Below, piece by piece: positions 5,434-12,481 of a stretch of DNA of 13,045 nt. Numbering within the stretch: the first letter of the stretch is position 1; each line of letters begins with the position of its first letter. The notes below the pieces were generated by a model, which was given only the letters and a program-made list of their open reading frames with translations, was not told the DNA's origin and searched no databases. The position numbers and the translations under genes were made by a program. The DNA comes from Atribacterota bacterium (GTDB lineage: Bacteria > Atribacterota > Phoenicimicrobiia > Phoenicimicrobiales > Phoenicimicrobiaceae), in assembly GCA_030668465.1 (NCBI GenBank), contig DAOUTX010000013.1:1-13045 (forward strand). Direction: 5' to 3'.

Positions 5434-5826
5434 ATGTTAAAAGAGATAGCCATCAAAACTAATACCCAAGCACAAATTTTAGATATAACCGCTCAAGTTC
5501 AAAAAGTTGTAAGTGAAAGCGGAATTGCGGAAGGACTATGTTGCGTTTTTATCCCTCATACTACTGCCGGAGTTACTATTAATGAAAATGCCGACCCCAG
5601 TGTTAAGCAGGATATAGTTATGGAGTTAAATAAAGTAATCCCTTTCGATGATAATTATAGTCATTTAGAAGGAAACTCTGCAGCCCATATCAAGGCGAGT
5701 ATCATCGGGTCTTCGGTAAATATACCACTGAAAAATAATAATCTCCTTCTGGGAACCTGGCAGGGAATATGTTTTTGTGAATTTGATGGCCCACGTACAA
5801 GAAAATATTATGTAAAAATTGTATAG
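5434..5826 (+). CDS. yjbQ: YjbQ / UPF0047 family protein
   Basis: At 130 residues this is a typical full-length member of the YjbQ family. 'FIPHTTAGVTINENADPSVKQDI' at about 38-60 and 'HLEGNSAAHIKASIIGSS' at about 77-94 carry the conserved histidines, and 'LGTWQGICFCEFDGPRTRK' near the C-terminus is the family's closing motif. E. coli YjbQ has weak thiamine-phosphate synthase activity, but the physiological role of the family is not settled, so the name should not be read as a proven function. It is cytoplasmic with no signal. GAGAGG lies 6 nt before the ATG. It appears to be a single-gene unit framed by repeat-rich spacers. Confidence 0.93.
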   Translation: MLKEIAIKTNTQAQILDITAQVQKVVSESGIAEGLCCVFIPHTTAGVTINENADPSVKQDIVMELNKVIPFDDNYSHLEGNSAAHIKASIIGSSVNIPLKNNNLLLGTWQGICFCEFDGPRTRKYYVKIV

Positions 5827-5832
5827 GAAGAT

Positions 5833-5880
5833 TTAGCTGGTTGGCTAGTTAGTTGGTTAATTGGTTACCTGGTTAATTAG
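5833..5880. repeat. Period-8 array downstream of yjbQ
   Basis: Six exact-length 8-mers follow one another: TTAGCTGG, TTGGCTAG, TTAGTTGG, TTAATTGG, TTACCTGG, TTAATTAG, giving the consensus TTARYTRG. It begins 6 nt after the yjbQ stop. Bases 5855-5867 (GGTTAATTGGTTA) are an exact inverted match to 6045-6057 in the recD2 leader. Confidence 0.75.
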
Positions 5881-5892
5881 TTAAAAGAATTA

Positions 5893-5920
5893 GTAGATAG
5901 CGCACAGAGGATAGGATTAC
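5893..5920. repeat. Period-7 array between yjbQ and recD2
   Basis: GTAGATA, GCGCACA, GAGGATA and the weaker GGATTAC follow with 7-bp spacing. The words resemble array A behind larC (GCGTAGA, GCGTACA, GCGGATA). As at 4785-5073, period-7 and period-8 words share the same spacer. The remaining stretch to about 6010 is A-rich with no further structure that I can support. Confidence 0.45.
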
Positions 5921-6012
5921 GAGCAGGATAGCACCTTGTAAAGAAAAGAAAATAGAAATAAAAAACTAATCAATATAGTTATCAAGTATTGTATAAAATA
6001 GTTTTTGTTTGA

Positions 6013-6071
6013 TTAATTAGTTAAGGATTTTGCATTAAACCAACTAACCAATTAACCAGTTAACTAACTAA
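6013..6071 (+). repeat. Period-8 leader module before recD2
   Basis: TTAATTAG (6013-6020) leads into the 33-bp core (6019-6051), which differs from the yjbQ copy at only three positions, all transitions. Four opposite-sense 8-mers follow: CCAACTAA, CCAATTAA, CCAGTTAA, CTAACTAA (6040-6071), consensus CYARYTAA, the reverse complement of TTARYTRG. The recD2 ribosome site AAGGAG starts about 11 nt later. Confidence 0.75.
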
Positions 6072-6092
6072 CGAGCAACTTAAGGAGAACTA

Positions 6093-8240
6093 ATGGAAAG
6101 TATAACCGGAACTATAGAAAAAATTGTATATCGAAACGAAGAGAATGGTTATGTAATAGCCAAGATAAGTGTGGATAAAAATGAAGAAAAATTAGCCACC
6201 ATCGTGGGGAATATGGCTTCCATAAACATCGGTGAAACTTGCGAATTAAAAGGGGAATGGGTTAATAATCCGAAGTATGGCTGGCAATTTAGTTTTAGTG
6301 ATTATCAATTAATTTTACCTACTTCTTTGCTTGGTTTAAAAAGATATTTAAGTTCCGGATTAATTAAGGGAGTCGGTCCGGCAACTGCAGATAGGATAGT
6401 AAAACAGTTTGGTGATAAAACTTTGGAAGTTCTGGAGAATGACCTCCAAAGACTAACTGAAGTGGAGGGTATTGCTGAAAAAAGAGTGGAGATGATAAGT
6501 AAATCCTGGGAAGAACATAAAGAAATTAAAAGAGTGATGATATTTTTGCAATCCTATCAGATTACTACCGGATATGCAGTTAAGATTTATAAAACATATG
6601 GGAATAAAGCTATTGAAAAACTAAAGGAAAATCCCTACAGATTGGTAGATGACGTTTTTGGCATCGGATTTAAAATTGCGGATAGGATTGCGCAAAATTT
6701 AGGTATAGAGTCTACTTCTCCAGCACGAATAAAAGCAGGGATTAAATATATTTTAAACGAATTAGCCAATCAGGGGCATTGTTATGCTCTCAACGATGAG
6801 ATAATTAAGAGGGGAAGTGAACTATTAGAGGTTGAAGAATCATTATTTGAAGAAGCTTTAGACGTTTTAAAAAATAACCGCGAGATTATAATAGAAGAAG
6901 ATAGAGTATGGTTACCTCTTTATTATTTTGCTGAATTAGGGGTGGGCAAAAAATTAATTGAACTATTAAAGTTTCCTCAACAGTTGATAAATATAAATGT
7001 GCAAAAGAAGATAAAATATTTGGAAAAAAAGTACCGTTTTTCTTTTGCTGAAGAACAAAAAGATGCCATCAATAAAGTTCTTCTAAGTCGGGTATTAGTG
7101 TTAACCGGTGGTCCCGGAACGGGTAAGACCACCACTACCTTGGGCTTAATTGAGCTTTTCGAAGAACTAAAGTTAAAAATAGTCTTAGCAGCACCAACAG
7201 GCAGAGCGGCGAAAAAAATAAGTGAGACTACCGACAGAAAAGCTAAAACTATTCATAGGTTATTAGAGTACAGCCCCAAGAGAGGAACTTTTGTTAAAAA
7301 TTCTGAAAACCCCATTAAAACTGATGTAATAATTTTGGACGAGGTTTCTATGATAGATATTCTGTTAATGAGCAGCCTTTTAAAGGCGGTTTCACCCGGT
7401 ACCATTTTAATTTTAATTGGTGATGTGGATCAGCTGCCTTCCGTGGGTCCGGGAAATATCTTAAAAGATATTATCGATTCTGAAACTATTCCGGTGGTGA
7501 GATTAACCAGGATATTTAGACAGGACCAAAGGAGCTTGATCATTGTAAATGCCCATCGAGTTAATGAGGGGAAATACCCTGTCCTTAGAGGAGAGAGAGA
7601 AAGAGATTTTTATTTTATAGAAGAAGAGAACCCCCAGGTCGCCGCTCAAAAAATAATTAACTTATGTACTGTCCGCCTCCCCTCAAAATATAAAATAGAC
7701 CCGGTAAGTGACATCCAGGTCCTTTCTCCTATGTATAAAGGGGAAGCGGGCGCGGATAATTTAAATTACAGTCTGAGAGAGGCATTAAATTCTAAAGGGA
7801 AACAGATTAAATATGGAAATCACTCTTTTAGGGTGGATGATAAGGTCATGCAAATTAAAAATAATTATGATAAAGAGGTCTTTAATGGGGACATAGGGAG
7901 GGTTAAAAATATAGATGACGAGGAAAATATCTTAGAGGTAAATTTTTACGGTAAAAAAGTTTGTTATGATTTTTCTGAATTAAGTGAGTTGGTATTAGCC
8001 TATGCGATTACTGTTCATAAAAGTCAAGGAAGTGAATATCGAATAGTTATTATCCCGGTAATGACTCAACATTATTTGCTCCTTCAAAGAAATTTATTAT
8101 ATACTGGAATTACTCGGGCAAAAGAAATGGTGATATTAGTCGGCACCAAAAAGGCTTTATGGATTGCCATTAAAAACAATAAAACATTTCATAGAAACAC
8201 TTCACTGAAAGAAAGATTAAAAAATAAGCAAAAACAATAA
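6093..8240 (+). CDS. recD2: RecD2-type 5'-3' DNA helicase (SF1B, RecBC-independent)
   Basis: This 715-residue ATPase has the RecD2 layout. The N-terminal OB-like domain opens 'GTIEKIVYRNEENGYVIAKI' (6-25), helix-hairpin-helix segments follow ('GLIKGVGPATADRIV' near 89-103 and 'VFGIGFKIADRIA' near 188-200), and then the two motor domains. Motor motifs are clear: Walker A GGPGTGKTT at 339-347, 'APTGRAAKK' at 367-375, Walker B DEVSM at 416-420, 'GDVDQLPSVGPGNIL' at 443-457, 'RLTRIFRQ' at 470-477, 'TVHKSQGSEY' at 640-649 and 'LLYTGITRAKE' at 668-678. The long N-terminus separates it from RecD of RecBCD. It likely acts in DNA repair or replication-fork processing. AAGGAG precedes the ATG by about 7 nt. 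apgM follows after 24 nt, so the two may be co-transcribed despite unrelated functions. Confidence 0.95.
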   Translation: MESITGTIEKIVYRNEENGYVIAKISVDKNEEKLATIVGNMASINIGETCELKGEWVNNPKYGWQFSFSDYQLILPTSLLGLKRYLSSGLIKGVGPATADRIVKQFGDKTLEVLENDLQRLTEVEGIAEKRVEMISKSWEEHKEIKRVMIFLQSYQITTGYAVKIYKTYGNKAIEKLKENPYRLVDDVFGIGFKIADRIAQNLGIESTSPARIKAGIKYILNELANQGHCYALNDEIIKRGSELLEVEESLFEEALDVLKNNREIIIEEDRVWLPLYYFAELGVGKKLIELLKFPQQLININVQKKIKYLEKKYRFSFAEEQKDAINKVLLSRVLVLTGGPGTGKTTTTLGLIELFEELKLKIVLAAPTGRAAKKISETTDRKAKTIHRLLEYSPKRGTFVKNSENPIKTDVIILDEVSMIDILLMSSLLKAVSPGTILILIGDVDQLPSVGPGNILKDIIDSETIPVVRLTRIFRQDQRSLIIVNAHRVNEGKYPVLRGERERDFYFIEEENPQVAAQKIINLCTVRLPSKYKIDPVSDIQVLSPMYKGEAGADNLNYSLREALNSKGKQIKYGNHSFRVDDKVMQIKNNYDKEVFNGDIGRVKNIDDEENILEVNFYGKKVCYDFSELSELVLAYAITVHKSQGSEYRIVIIPVMTQHYLLLQRNLLYTGITRAKEMVILVGTKKALWIAIKNNKTFHRNTSLKERLKNKQKQ

Positions 8241-8264
8241 AAAGTTAGACAGGGAGAAAAAAAT

Positions 8265-9473
8265 ATGGTAAATGAAGAAATTATGAAATCATTATCTATT
8301 AAGACCGAATCAAAAATTGTTCTTTTGGTTACTGATGGGATTGGTGATTTACCTTCAGAGAATAATAAAACAGTATTGGAAAAGGCTTTTATTCCTAATC
8401 TTGATAAATTAGCTTCTAAATCTGCCTGTGGATTAACCGATCCAATATCTTGTGGCATTACACCGGGGAGTGGCCCTGCTCATCTTTCTCTGTTTGGCTA
8501 TGACCCGATTAAGTATCAGATTGGAAGAGGTGTTTTAGAAGCATTGGGTATAGGGATGGAACTTACCTCTCGCGATTTAGCCTGTCGGGGGAATTTTGCC
8601 ACTATGGATGAATCAGGAATTATTACTGATCGGCGGGCAGGAAGGATTCCTACTAAATTAAATGAGAAAATTTGTCGGATAATGCAGGATAAAATTAACC
8701 AAATAAGGGGAGCTGAAATAATAATTAGACCGGGCAAAGAACATCGATTTGTAGTGGTGTTTAGAGGAAAAGGTTTGGAAGAAGGTCTTTCTGACGCTGA
8801 TCCTCAAGTAGTGGGGGAAAAGTTAAAATATACCGAACCTTTAAGGTCGGAAGCAGACAAGGCCGCAAAAATAATAAATGAGTTTATTGACAAAGCTATC
8901 GAAATATTAAATGAACATTCTCCGGTAAATGCTGTTTTGCTGAGGGGATTTGCTAAACATCCCGGTTTACCTACCATGGGTGAATTATTTAAATTGTCTC
9001 CCGCTGCCATAGCTACTTACCCTATGTATAAGGGGTTGGCAAAGTTAGTAGGAATGGAAATATTGGAAGCAGGGGAAACAATAGAGAAAGAATTTAAGAC
9101 ATTAAAGGAAAATTATCAGAAATATGATTTCTTTTATCTTCATATAAAAAAAACTGATAGTTATGGAGAAGATGGAAATTTTGAACAAAAAATTAAAGTA
9201 ATTGAAGAGGTAGATAAATATATTCCTGAGGTGCTGGATTTGAAACCGGATGTTCTGGTGGTTACCGGTGACCATTCTACACCTGCTTTAATGAAAGGAC
9301 ATAGCTGGCACCCTAATCCCTTTATGTTGTTTTCTAAATATATCAGGATAGATGAAGTGAAACAGTTTAATGAAAAAGAATGTGTTAAGGGAGGGCTGGG
9401 AAGATTTTCGGCAGTAGATATCCTTCCTTTAATGTTGGCTAATGCCTTAAAATTACAGAAATTCGGAGCTTAA
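8265..9473 (+). CDS. apgM: Archaeal-type cofactor-independent phosphoglycerate mutase (ApgM)
   Basis: This 402-residue cytoplasmic enzyme should interconvert 3- and 2-phosphoglycerate without 2,3-bisphosphoglycerate, using two metal ions. It belongs to the alkaline-phosphatase superfamily. Metal and active-site motifs are in place: 'VTDGIGDLP' (Asp24) at 22-30, 'TPGSGPAHLSLFGYDP' with the probable serine nucleophile Ser69, 'RGNFATMD' and 'DRRAGR' (121-126) for substrate binding, 'HIKKTDSYGEDG' at 292-303, and 'GDHSTPALMKGHSWHP' at 334-349. Length is typical. AGGGAG lies about 9 nt before the ATG. A gap of 23 nt separates it from the comB-like gene. It would serve glycolysis or gluconeogenesis. 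Confidence 0.95.
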   Translation: MVNEEIMKSLSIKTESKIVLLVTDGIGDLPSENNKTVLEKAFIPNLDKLASKSACGLTDPISCGITPGSGPAHLSLFGYDPIKYQIGRGVLEALGIGMELTSRDLACRGNFATMDESGIITDRRAGRIPTKLNEKICRIMQDKINQIRGAEIIIRPGKEHRFVVVFRGKGLEEGLSDADPQVVGEKLKYTEPLRSEADKAAKIINEFIDKAIEILNEHSPVNAVLLRGFAKHPGLPTMGELFKLSPAAIATYPMYKGLAKLVGMEILEAGETIEKEFKTLKENYQKYDFFYLHIKKTDSYGEDGNFEQKIKVIEEVDKYIPEVLDLKPDVLVVTGDHSTPALMKGHSWHPNPFMLFSKYIRIDEVKQFNEKECVKGGLGRFSAVDILPLMLANALKLQKFGA

Positions 9474-9496
9474 TTGGAGAGAAGATTAAAGAACAA

Positions 9497-10219
9497 ATGA
9501 ATAATTTAGAAACTTTATTTATCCCGGAAGAGATAAAAAATATAGAGTTAGCAGGCAAATTAGTAGTAATAATTGATGTTTTAAGGGCTTCCAGTACCAT
9601 AGTGGCTGCTTTAGCTAACGGATGTCGCGGTTTTATTCCCATTTTGTCTCCTAATCAGGCTAAGAAAAAAGCGCAACAATTTGAAAAGGACATGGTATTA
9701 TTAGGAGGAGAAAGAGAAGGAATAAAGATAGAGGGTTTCGATTTAGGTAATTCACCAAGAGAATATAAGAGAGAAGCAGTGAAAGATAGAATAGTTATCT
9801 TTTCAACCACCAATGGAGTAAAAACATTAGAAATGGTTAAAGGTGCTTATGGGATAATTATTGGAAGTTTTTTGAATTTACAAGCGGTTTGCAATTATTG
9901 CACCAATTATAAGGGGGATGTTTTGATAATCTGTGCAGGAAAGGAGGGCAATTTTTCTTTAGAAGATACTGCTTGTGCCGGAATGTTGATCGATTCTTTA
10001 AAAAATGCTTTTTCCGATACCTGTCAGGAATCAGATGCTAATTTAACAGCTCAACTACTCTATGAGAAATTCGGCAATAATATCCTGGAGATATTACGAA
10101 AATCTCAACATGGGCGATATTTGGAGAATATCGGCTTGGGTGAAGATTTAAAGTTCTGTTCCCAATTGGATTTTTTTCATATTGTCCCCATTTTTAGAGA
10201 TGGGATGATATCCATTTGA
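9497..10219 (+). CDS. comB: ComB-like phosphatase (2-phosphosulfolactate phosphatase family)
   Basis: This 240-residue protein has the ComB family motifs: 'IIDVLRASSTIVAAL' at 25-39 with Asp27 as a likely Mg2+ ligand, 'GGEREG' at 70-75, 'GFDLGNSPREY' at 80-90, 'FSTTNGVKTLE' at 102-112, and 'CAGKEGNFSLEDTACAG' at 146-162. In methanogens ComB removes phosphate from 2-phosphosulfolactate on the way to coenzyme M. None of the other coenzyme M genes is nearby, and ComB homologues are common in bacteria that have no known coenzyme M, so the substrate here may be another three-carbon phosphorylated acid. The ribosome site is GGAGAG, about 20 nt or less upstream and not well spaced; the ATG at 9497 is the first in frame after the apgM stop region. 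The stop codon is followed by a 93-nt gap before the aminotransferase. Confidence 0.9.
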   Translation: MNNLETLFIPEEIKNIELAGKLVVIIDVLRASSTIVAALANGCRGFIPILSPNQAKKKAQQFEKDMVLLGGEREGIKIEGFDLGNSPREYKREAVKDRIVIFSTTNGVKTLEMVKGAYGIIIGSFLNLQAVCNYCTNYKGDVLIICAGKEGNFSLEDTACAGMLIDSLKNAFSDTCQESDANLTAQLLYEKFGNNILEILRKSQHGRYLENIGLGEDLKFCSQLDFFHIVPIFRDGMISI

Positions 10220-10312
10220 CAAAATTAAGGAATAAAAATTTCCATATATAAATGAGAGAGATCTTATTTTTAACCTCTAAAAATAATTTGATAAAGAAAG
10301 GAAAGATTAGTT

Positions 10313-11461
10313 ATGAAGAAATTGATGATGATTCCCGGACCTACTCCGGTTGATCAATCTATCTTAAATGCTTTAAGCAAAGATACTGTTTCGCACTTAG
10401 ATCCTGAATTTGTAAAAATTTTAAAAGAAACTCTTGAAGATTTGAGAACTGTAGTCATGACAGAAAAAGGGCAGCCTTTTATAATACCCGGAACTGGTAC
10501 TTTGGGTATGGAGGTCGCTATAGTTAACTCTCTAAAAAAAGGTGACCGTTTATTAGTAATTTCTCATGGTTTTTTTGGGGATAGATTTGTAGAGATTGCT
10601 CAATGTTATGGTATAGAAGTTGAGGTGTTGGCTTCCGAGTGGGGTAAGATAGTAGAAGTGGAAGAAATAGCGAAGAAATTAAAAGAAAAGAAGTTTGATG
10701 CAATAACTTTATCCCATGTAGATACTTCAACAGGAGTTTGTACTCCTTTAAAAGAAGTGGGAGAAATTTTAAAACAATTTCCCGAAACTGAATTTATTGT
10801 AGATGGAGTGTGTGCTACCGGAGGAATTGAGGAGCGTATGGATGATTGGGGGATTGACATTCTTTTTACTGGTAACCAAAAAGCATTCGGTGTCCCTCCG
10901 GGGTTAACTAATGCAGTATTTAGCGAAAAGGCCTTAGAGGGAAGAAATAGTTTAGGAAAAATTTCTGCTTTTTATATGGATGTCAACAGATGGCTGCCGG
11001 TTATGCGCGATCCTGCAGGAGGATATTTTTCTACTCATTCCATAAATATGGTCTATGCTCTTCAACAGGGTCTTAAAATAATGTTAGCAGAAGGTTTAGA
11101 AGAGAGATTTAAAAAATATAGGAGATTTGCGTCAGCTTTTCAAAGCGGTTTAAAGGAATTAGGATTTAACTTGCTGGCTGCCGAAGAAATTCGAGCAAAT
11201 ACTGTATCAACTATATTATATCCTGCTGGAATTGAGGATTTATCCTTCAGGGAAAAACTGTATGTGAACGGAGTTTTAGTATCTGCGGGCAAAGGAGTAT
11301 TAGCAGGTAAAATTTTCCGCTTGGGACATATGGGCAATATTTCTGAAAACGAAGTAGTAGCAACCCTGAGCATTATTGAAAAAACTTTATCTGATATTAA
11401 TTATGATTTCAGATTGGGAGCAGGAATAGGAGCTGCCGAGAAGATTTTGTTTGCAAAATAA
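10313..11461 (+). CDS. Class V PLP aminotransferase (serine-pyruvate / alanine-glyoxylate type)
   Basis: This 382-residue fold-type I PLP enzyme matches the SPT/AGT/SGAT group. It starts with 'MIPGPTPVDQSIL', then 'IIPGTGTLGMEVAI' at 57-70 (cofactor phosphate region), 'SHVDTSTGV' at 134-142, 'VDGVCATGG' at 163-171 (Asp164 pairs with the pyridine nitrogen), and 'FTGNQKAFGVPPGL' at 185-198, where Lys190 is the Schiff-base lysine. The C-terminus has 'FRLGHMGNISENEVV', typical of the group. Likely reactions are transamination between serine or alanine and glyoxylate or pyruvate; the exact pair cannot be read from sequence. AAAGGAAAG precedes the ATG. Position after apgM and comB fits a role in three-carbon acid or serine metabolism, as inference. 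Confidence 0.92.
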   Translation: MKKLMMIPGPTPVDQSILNALSKDTVSHLDPEFVKILKETLEDLRTVVMTEKGQPFIIPGTGTLGMEVAIVNSLKKGDRLLVISHGFFGDRFVEIAQCYGIEVEVLASEWGKIVEVEEIAKKLKEKKFDAITLSHVDTSTGVCTPLKEVGEILKQFPETEFIVDGVCATGGIEERMDDWGIDILFTGNQKAFGVPPGLTNAVFSEKALEGRNSLGKISAFYMDVNRWLPVMRDPAGGYFSTHSINMVYALQQGLKIMLAEGLEERFKKYRRFASAFQSGLKELGFNLLAAEEIRANTVSTILYPAGIEDLSFREKLYVNGVLVSAGKGVLAGKIFRLGHMGNISENEVVATLSIIEKTLSDINYDFRLGAGIGAAEKILFAK

Positions 11462-11533
11462 TAAAACTTTTAGAAATGGGTAACGGCGTGGGGAGAAAAA
11501 TATTTTTTTTGGATACTATTAATTACTTATTCC

Positions 11534-11893
11534 GTGTTGATTTTTATTTTTTCCTCCCGACCGGAAGTTGGAGTTGAGCAGCTTTTTTATGGGCAAGATA
11601 AAGTTATACATTTTTTAACCTACGGCATCCATGCTTTTCTTTGCCTGGCAGCTTTAAGTAATAAACTATTACTTTTAAAATTATTTCACTATTTTTTAGC
11701 TTTAGCTTTTTCTGTTTCTTATGGAATATTTAATGAAATTTACCAATATTTTATTCCGGACAGGGAATTTTCTTTTGGAGATATTCTGGCCAATAGCTTG
11801 GGTATAATTACTTTTCTTATTCTGGTTTATATTTTCCAAAACAATAAACAAAAAAAGGGAAACAAAAGTGCCTGGCACAAAAGTTTACATTAG
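11534..11893 (+). CDS. VanZ-like membrane protein, 5' end probably frame-disrupted
   Basis: The open frame from GTG 11534 gives 119 residues with VanZ-family hallmarks: 'SSRPE', 'DKVIHFLTYGIHAFL' at about 22-36, and 'NEIYQYFIPDREFSFGDILANSLG' at about 66-89, with three clear hydrophobic segments and a basic tail. No ribosome site precedes this GTG, and the family normally has a longer first helix. The same frame continues upstream as 'WILLITYS' to 11510 but has no start codon. An ATG at 11476 in another frame reads MGNGVGRKIFF and joins this helix perfectly if one T is removed from the eight-T run at 11503-11510. Its stop (TAG) overlaps the AGGGGA ribosome site of the HIT gene, so the two are probably coupled. 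Function of VanZ-like proteins outside glycopeptide resistance is largely unknown. Confidence 0.78.
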   Translation: MLIFIFSSRPEVGVEQLFYGQDKVIHFLTYGIHAFLCLAALSNKLLLLKLFHYFLALAFSVSYGIFNEIYQYFIPDREFSFGDILANSLGIITFLILVYIFQNNKQKKGNKSAWHKSLH

Positions 11894-11902
11894 GGGAAAA
11901 TT

Positions 11903-12409
11903 ATGAAGAAAAATTTATTTGTTCCCTCAAAGGGAGAATATGTTAAAGGTAAAAGACCAACAGTTGATTGCATTTTATGTTCAATTGTACAGAATGACCC
12001 TAAAGCAATTAATTTAAAAATATTTAGGAGCGAAAGTTTTATTGTAGCAGTTAATCTATATCCTTATAATCCTGGGCACCTGATGATTTTCCCTAATCGT
12101 CATATAGAGGAAATTGAAAAATTATCCCTTTCTGAAGTTGGGGAATTACATAAATTAACCATAATTTCCCTAAAGGTTTTAAGAAATCTCTACAACCCTC
12201 ATGGTTTTAATGTTGGTTATAATTTGGGTAAAGGCAGTGGAGCAAGCATCAAACATCTACACCTTCACGTTGTACCTCGTTACGAAAATGAATTAAGTTT
12301 TATAGATGTATTAAGTGGCTCAAAGATAATTGTAGAAGAACCTAAAGATACTGTGCAAAAACTGAAGAGAGAATATAAAAAATATGCCGAGGAATTATTA
12401 GCTCAGTAA
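11903..12409 (+). CDS. HIT-family protein, Ap4A phosphorylase/hydrolase-like
   Basis: This 168-residue protein has the histidine triad HLHLHVV at residues 118-124 in 'GASIKHLHLHVVPRYENE', and the upstream helix/strand pattern 'NLYPYNPGHLMIFPNRHIEEIEKL' at 51-74. Near the N-terminus 'DCILCSI' supplies a C-x-x-C pair (Cys23, Cys26), which in related HIT proteins helps bind zinc. The extended length and N-terminal 'VKGKRP' region resemble bacterial Ap4A phosphorylase-like HIT proteins more than the short HinT type. It likely cleaves dinucleoside polyphosphates or nucleotide phosphoramidates; the substrate is not certain. The ribosome site AGGGGA overlaps the stop codon of the VanZ-like gene. Confidence 0.9.
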   Translation: MKKNLFVPSKGEYVKGKRPTVDCILCSIVQNDPKAINLKIFRSESFIVAVNLYPYNPGHLMIFPNRHIEEIEKLSLSEVGELHKLTIISLKVLRNLYNPHGFNVGYNLGKGSGASIKHLHLHVVPRYENELSFIDVLSGSKIIVEEPKDTVQKLKREYKKYAEELLAQ

Positions 12410-12429
12410 AATAAATAATTCATTCCGAT

Positions 12430-12445
12430 CTAATCAGTTAGTTAA
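12430..12445 (+). repeat. Short tetrad-type leader repeat before the THEP1 gene
   Basis: CTAA, TCAG, TTAG and TTAA follow directly, the same 4-bp-phased words seen in the larger period-8 arrays. It is too short to stand on its own; it is listed because it lies in another unit-start leader (72-nt gap 12410-12481). Confidence 0.3.
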
Positions 12446-12481
12446 AAAAATTTTTCTAAGGCAATGAAGAAGTATTAATTT

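Noticed and set aside
5833..6071. Period-8 arrays as a CRISPR array
   Set aside because: Units are 8 bp, adjoining and degenerate, with no spacers of constant length, no 25-40 bp repeat and no cas genes nearby.
9497..10219. Evidence for coenzyme M biosynthesis
   Set aside because: Only a ComB-family phosphatase is present; no ComA, ComC or ComDE homologue is in the window, and bacterial ComB homologues are widespread without that pathway.
10216..10252. TTGACA at the comB stop as a promoter for the aminotransferase gene
   Set aside because: The only good -10 candidates (TATATA at 10245, TATAAA at 10247) are 23 or more bp away; nothing like a -10 lies at 16-18 bp.
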